From: Stichopus chloronotus
Taxonomy: Eukaryota; Echinodermata; Holothuroidea; Aspidochirotida; Stichopodidae
Assembly: GCA_021234535.1 (NCBI GenBank)
Contig: CM037833.1
Span: forward strand, 868,001-932,000
Direction: 5' to 3'
DNA length: 64,000 nucleotides
Shown piece by piece: positions 60,527 to 64,000 of this stretch. The position numbers and the translations under genes are program-made. Each line of letters opens with the position of its first letter. Within the stretch, counting starts at the first letter, position 1. Under the pieces are notes generated by a model, which was not told where the DNA came from, searched no databases, and saw only the letters and a program-made list of their open reading frames with translations.

Positions 60527-61270
60527 ATTTTATATGCGTTACCGCTCAATAGCCTACTGACTCAATAGCCTCTTGTGGCTACCCTCTTTTGCACACAAAC
60601 ATCTGGCCGCTCTCCTTTATGCCAACAATAACAAATTGCGAATTTTAAGGTACTTCCGTACCTTATAAGAGCTACATTGCATTGAAAGAAAAAGTAACGA
60701 CCAACTCTGTTTCTAGCATACTGAAGAGTAAGTACTAGTCAATATTCAAATAAAAACCATACCATATTTTGCGTACCTCTCATTTTCTTTACGTTCTATA
60801 GAAATGTCAAAAACCATAGAAAACACAGATTACTATATATCACTGGCAGTTGCACACGTGACTGTAAAATGTTGAAAAGAAAGAACTTCTCTTGGCTTTT
60901 CTCATATCAATAATTCGTGATTTTAGTACGTTTATTCATTGTTCTCTCAAGGGTTTCCTTTTTGTTCATGTATTTAAATAATTAACTAGGTATTACTTAC
61001 CACAGCACATTCAAACTTGTACACATTGAGGAGTAACGTAAGAAGACCACAAATTCCTCATTAGTTAGTGTCCTGCCGACGTCACTGATAGACAGATGTT
61101 GTAGTGAATTGAGGACAGAGAGACAGAGACCAGAATCCAAACGAATGGTAAAGTTGGACTTGTTAACTCTAGGAGAGCACTCTTCGAGCCACAACTGGGA
61201 TATGGGAGTCTTATAAGAAGAACAAAACTAAAAGTATAGTATATATAATGGCATTCGGTAAGGCAATTAA
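60527..61270. other. Unassigned spacer
   Basis: Nothing recognised. The minus frames here (60,997-61,194 and 61,065-61,400) overlap in different frames and extend into the GT-rich tract, so they are not called. Confidence 0.4.
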
Positions 61271-61289
61271 AGATTGATAACAATAAGCA

Positions 61290-61380
61290 TGAACGTATGT
61301 ATGTGCGTATGTGTGTGTATGTGCGTATGTGTGTATGTAAGGGTGTGTGCGTGCGTGTGTGTATGTGGGTTTGTAATGGG
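61290..61380. repeat. GTATGT/GTGTGC simple repeat
   Basis: Variable GTATGTGCGTATGTGTG motifs for about 80 bp. It holds threonine/histidine-rich frames open on the minus strand (61,211-61,471), which are therefore spurious. Confidence 0.9.
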
Positions 61381-61735
61381 CTCCGATTGGGGACACACAC
61401 GAGAAATTAGAGCTTGCAACCGGGGATACACTAAAAAACGGGGATATCCCCGTTTCTGGATATTTTAACATAATGCAAATTGGGGTTTCAGATATGCGCC
61501 CTCAAGTTTGTAGCTCAATTTGACGTTTTCCCCAATTACCTGTTATATGGATTTATTCCTGTGTATAGGGGTGTATGGGTGTAAAAGAATTATACACACA
61601 ATTCCGTTGTGGCGTGAATCGGGGATACATACAAGTCGTATATCAGTAAAGTGGGGACATCATGTGCAAAGTGGGGATATCCGCATTTACGTGAGGAAAA
61701 GTCCATGTCCCCAATAGGCGCCCTTAAAGGGTATG
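61381..61735. repeat. GGGGATA-CCCCGTTT repeat block
   Basis: GGGGATACA, GGGGATATCC, GGGGACAT and CCCCAATT phrases recur (61,390-61,455, 61,620-61,685 and 61,708-61,715), and TGCGCCCTCAAG at 61,496 resembles GGCGCCCTTAAAG at 61,717. A degenerate internal duplication of about 220 bp is likely, but I could not align it throughout. Confidence 0.4.
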
Positions 61736-61741
61736 CGTGTG

Positions 61742-61806
61742 TGAGTAGGTAGGTATGCAGGTATGTAGGTACGTAGGTATGTAGGTAGCTAGGTACGTAG
61801 GTAGAG
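61742..61806. repeat. GTAGGTAC/GTAT microsatellite
   Basis: Degenerate tetranucleotide array (TAGGTAGGTATGCAGGTATG and similar), followed at once by AGGTCAATTTTGCCCCCC, the start of another AATTTTGCCCC-family fragment (about 61,807-61,900). Confidence 0.9.
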
Positions 61807-61949
61807 GTCAATTTTGCCCCCCCCCCCAAAAAAAGAGAGAAAAAATTGGATTTCCACCATATTTTGAGTCCACATAGGAGACTAATGTGCAAATAACCAA
61901 CGGAGAGATGCTCTTACATCCTGCCCCAAACTCTAACTTAACTTAGCCT

Positions 61950-62430
61950 AACCTACATGGAATAACCAGTGTTATAGTTGTATTATGTAGCGTAATATGC
62001 ACAGATACTTTAGAGCTGTTGTTGTATTCGTTACTTCAGCCTAGTGGCACCAGCCTATAGGCTTAAGTTTGCTACCTTACAGTAGACATCAGTATTGAGA
62101 TATAATTTTCGGTTTATCTGCTTACCACCATGTTATGCTTGAAGAATATTTGGCTCTAATTCGCAATTAGTGTCCGGACCTACGTCACCAACTTGAAGCT
62201 ATCCCAGGATTCATCCCAGGATTCATCTAAGGATTCATCCCAGAATTTATCCCAGGATTCATCACTGGATTCATCCCAGAATGTATCCCAGGATTCATCC
62301 CAGGATTTATAGGTCTCTGTGAGATGTGGTTGCAGTAAACTATTGCAACTCCTCATTTGCAGGTCTTGTGTTTAAATCAATGCATGTTGGCGATGAGATA
62401 CGCAACTCCGTGGATTGCCCTCTTTCTTCT
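61950..62430. repeat. Duplicated segment shared with 47,030-48,110 (copy 2)
   Basis: Carries the TTATGTAGCGTAATATGCACAGATACTTT block (61,985) and the GGTCTCTGTGAGATG ... AACTCCGTGGATTGCCCT block (62,313-62,420) in the same order as the 47 kb copy. It lacks the MITE and has the 12-bp array between the two blocks. Confidence 0.65.
62200..62310. repeat. 12-bp tandem repeat ATCCCAGGATTC, ~9 units
   Basis: Nine units of ATCCCAGGATTC with a few substitutions (ATCTAAGGATTC, ATCACTGGATTC, ATCCCAGAATTT). The unit length is a multiple of three, but the surrounding sequence has no reading frame to suggest a protein repeat. Confidence 0.95.
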
Positions 62431-64000
62431 TTTTTTTTGTGAAGAACAAAAAGGCTTGCTTTAAGCTTATGATTATTCGTGATTAGCATTAACTTAGATT
62501 ATCCTTTATGGTCAAATCCTTTTATTGTGTATGTGGTTGAAAGAGCAGTGAGACTGAGGAGGACCTTTGGAAACAATCTTTCACTCCCATTGGCCCATTT
62601 GAGTCATGTAATCCTGTATTACTTTAAGGATAACACAACTTGACAGAGAAATTAACGGCGGATAAGTGCAATGAAAACATAGAACGACGTTTGTCGTCTG
62701 CTATCTTACAGAAACAATGGCGGTGCTTTTCTACATGTCGTGCCTCTTCATTATTTTTTCTCGAGGTTTGTGTTGCAATTAATGATGGTTTCTTTCAAAT
62801 AATTGATGCTATCTTTGGATGTACTCAGGATCATCCTCCATTCATCCCGATAATTATCCTACAATTAATACACGTTACAGAGTTTATAAAGTCATAATCA
62901 GTCATTATCAGTTACAATGTCAGTTCTGTGTATTATTTCGCAGGCATACCAAAAGGTGAATAGCATGGGATATTGTTGATGAACCAAGCACATGACACTC
63001 TTCAAACGTGCCTTCTTATGAATTACACTTTAAGTCCACACGCACAGTTTCTCTGTAAGTTCTGTAATTAACGCATGCGCTTAGACGTTCTCATGTGAGT
63101 GACTCTTTTTTTTTTCTATTGTACAATGTTTGTTAACCTCGTCCTATGACAATGGCTTGTGAAATGATGATTAAATGGGTAAACATTCGAAACACTCATT
63201 TAGATGAATTGTTATTTGTAACAGTACCTCGGAAATTTGAGGATATGAACAGATTAACATTTACTCTCTCTTAACAACTTAAAATTGAGGAGAGAACCGA
63301 CCCAAGAGTTCCACTCAAGTAAAAGGTTCAAAGGCATATATTTCGCATACTGTAACATAGGTTACCTAAAATATCACAGCAAGTGGAAACAATGTGACAT
63401 TGTTACATTAATATTTCAACAAAGCGAAAACAATAATAACAATCATAATTATATAAGGTTAATCTGAGCACAATCTGATGACCATGTTTTACATAAACAT
63501 GTCATTGTCTGCAGAATTAGTGTGTTTTTTTTTTTTTTTAATCTGGGAGTAATGGATTCGATGAACGTGTTTTGTTAGTTCTTGTTTGTGCAAAATACAT
63601 CTAGAAGTCATGTGTGACATCAGACATTTAATGAAGAAATCACCGCTATCATGTGACTATATGATGGAAATTCTACGGGTTAATTATGGACAAGAAAGCA
63701 AAGACTTACATATAGCATCTTTTTGAAAATGACATCAAGATCTTAAACTAGGGTGTCGTGAATACTCACATAGTATATCATGTATAGTGTGATTTATCCT
63801 ATAGCGTTATTGTTCAGCATTATTTAGCATTTCCAGGCTTTTGGCCAAGCTAACTGTTGCTTTAATCAACCCATTCACGGCAGACTGAATTCTGTAAGAA
63901 TATTTTTCTTTTTTGTCACTGTTTTATGTGTTTTTTTTTCTTTTTTTAGAAATAATTCGATGCAAAGTTAATTCCACGCAATGCACATCGACGATATCAT
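62431..64000. other. Unassigned right end
   Basis: T-runs at 62,429-62,438, 63,107-63,117, 63,523-63,539 and 63,932-63,948. A plus frame at 62,640-62,897 begins at TTG and shows no domain. No gene, RNA or array was recognised. Confidence 0.4.

Noticed and set aside
61065..61471. Thr/His-rich minus-strand frames of 86-111 codons
   Set aside because: They are translations of the GTATGT/GTGTGC simple repeat in two frames.

Overview
The window looks like AT-rich nuclear DNA from an animal, most likely a marine invertebrate. The base composition, long poly-T/poly-G runs, abundant microsatellites and GGTCAAAGGTCA-rich tandem repeats suggest this. An echinoderm or similar lineage is plausible, but that is an impression and not something the sequence proves. 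There is no bacterial gene density, operon, tRNA, rRNA or CRISPR array that I can see. No complete protein-coding gene can be read. The longest open frames are under 140 codons, and only one matches a family I recognise: a decayed Ty3/Gypsy-type gag.

Layout. Positions 1-23,550 are dominated by an old, diverged segmental duplication: copy A about 350-8,115 and copy B about 13,215-23,545. Copy B carries extra inserts: a terminal-inverted-repeat element at 15,526-16,173, a foldback MITE at 17,315-17,512, and a 2.6 kb block at 19,930-22,550 holding an (AT)n tract and a ~265 bp tandem repeat. A third fragment of the same unit lies at about 12,990-13,200, and a second, separate pair of repeats (8,397-9,450 and 10,560-11,660) lies between the main copies. 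Both main copies contain the same 49-54 bp minisatellite, with about 4 units in A and 9 in B. Two short islands inside the duplication are about 95% identical while their surroundings are clearly more diverged.

From 23.5 to 41.9 kb the sequence is mostly unrecognised non-coding DNA with scattered repeats. It includes three related exon-like segments on the minus strand (26.45, 31.77 and 32.17 kb, one of them open) and two stop-terminated, splice-acceptor-flanked candidate exons on the minus strand (25.8 and 36.8 kb). At 42.2-43.3 kb lies a truncated Gypsy fragment on the minus strand: a putative 310 bp LTR, a primer-binding-like site and a frameshifted gag. From 43.3 to 64 kb there are tandem and dispersed repeats, including a two-copy composite element at 48.6-50.95 kb, an AATTTTGGGGC family present at four loci, and a GTAG/CTAC foldback microsatellite at 60.24 kb. 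There are also a possible first exon with a GTAAGT donor (51.6-51.9 kb, minus), an unidentified coding-like remnant (52.8-53.7 kb, minus) and a CpG-rich patch with a YY1-like motif (44.2-44.6 kb).

The parts do not form a recognisable pathway. The main content is evolutionary: nested duplications, insertions dated by empty sites, and repeat families caught at several stages of decay. Homology statements come from reading the sequence by eye; percentages are given only where I counted them.
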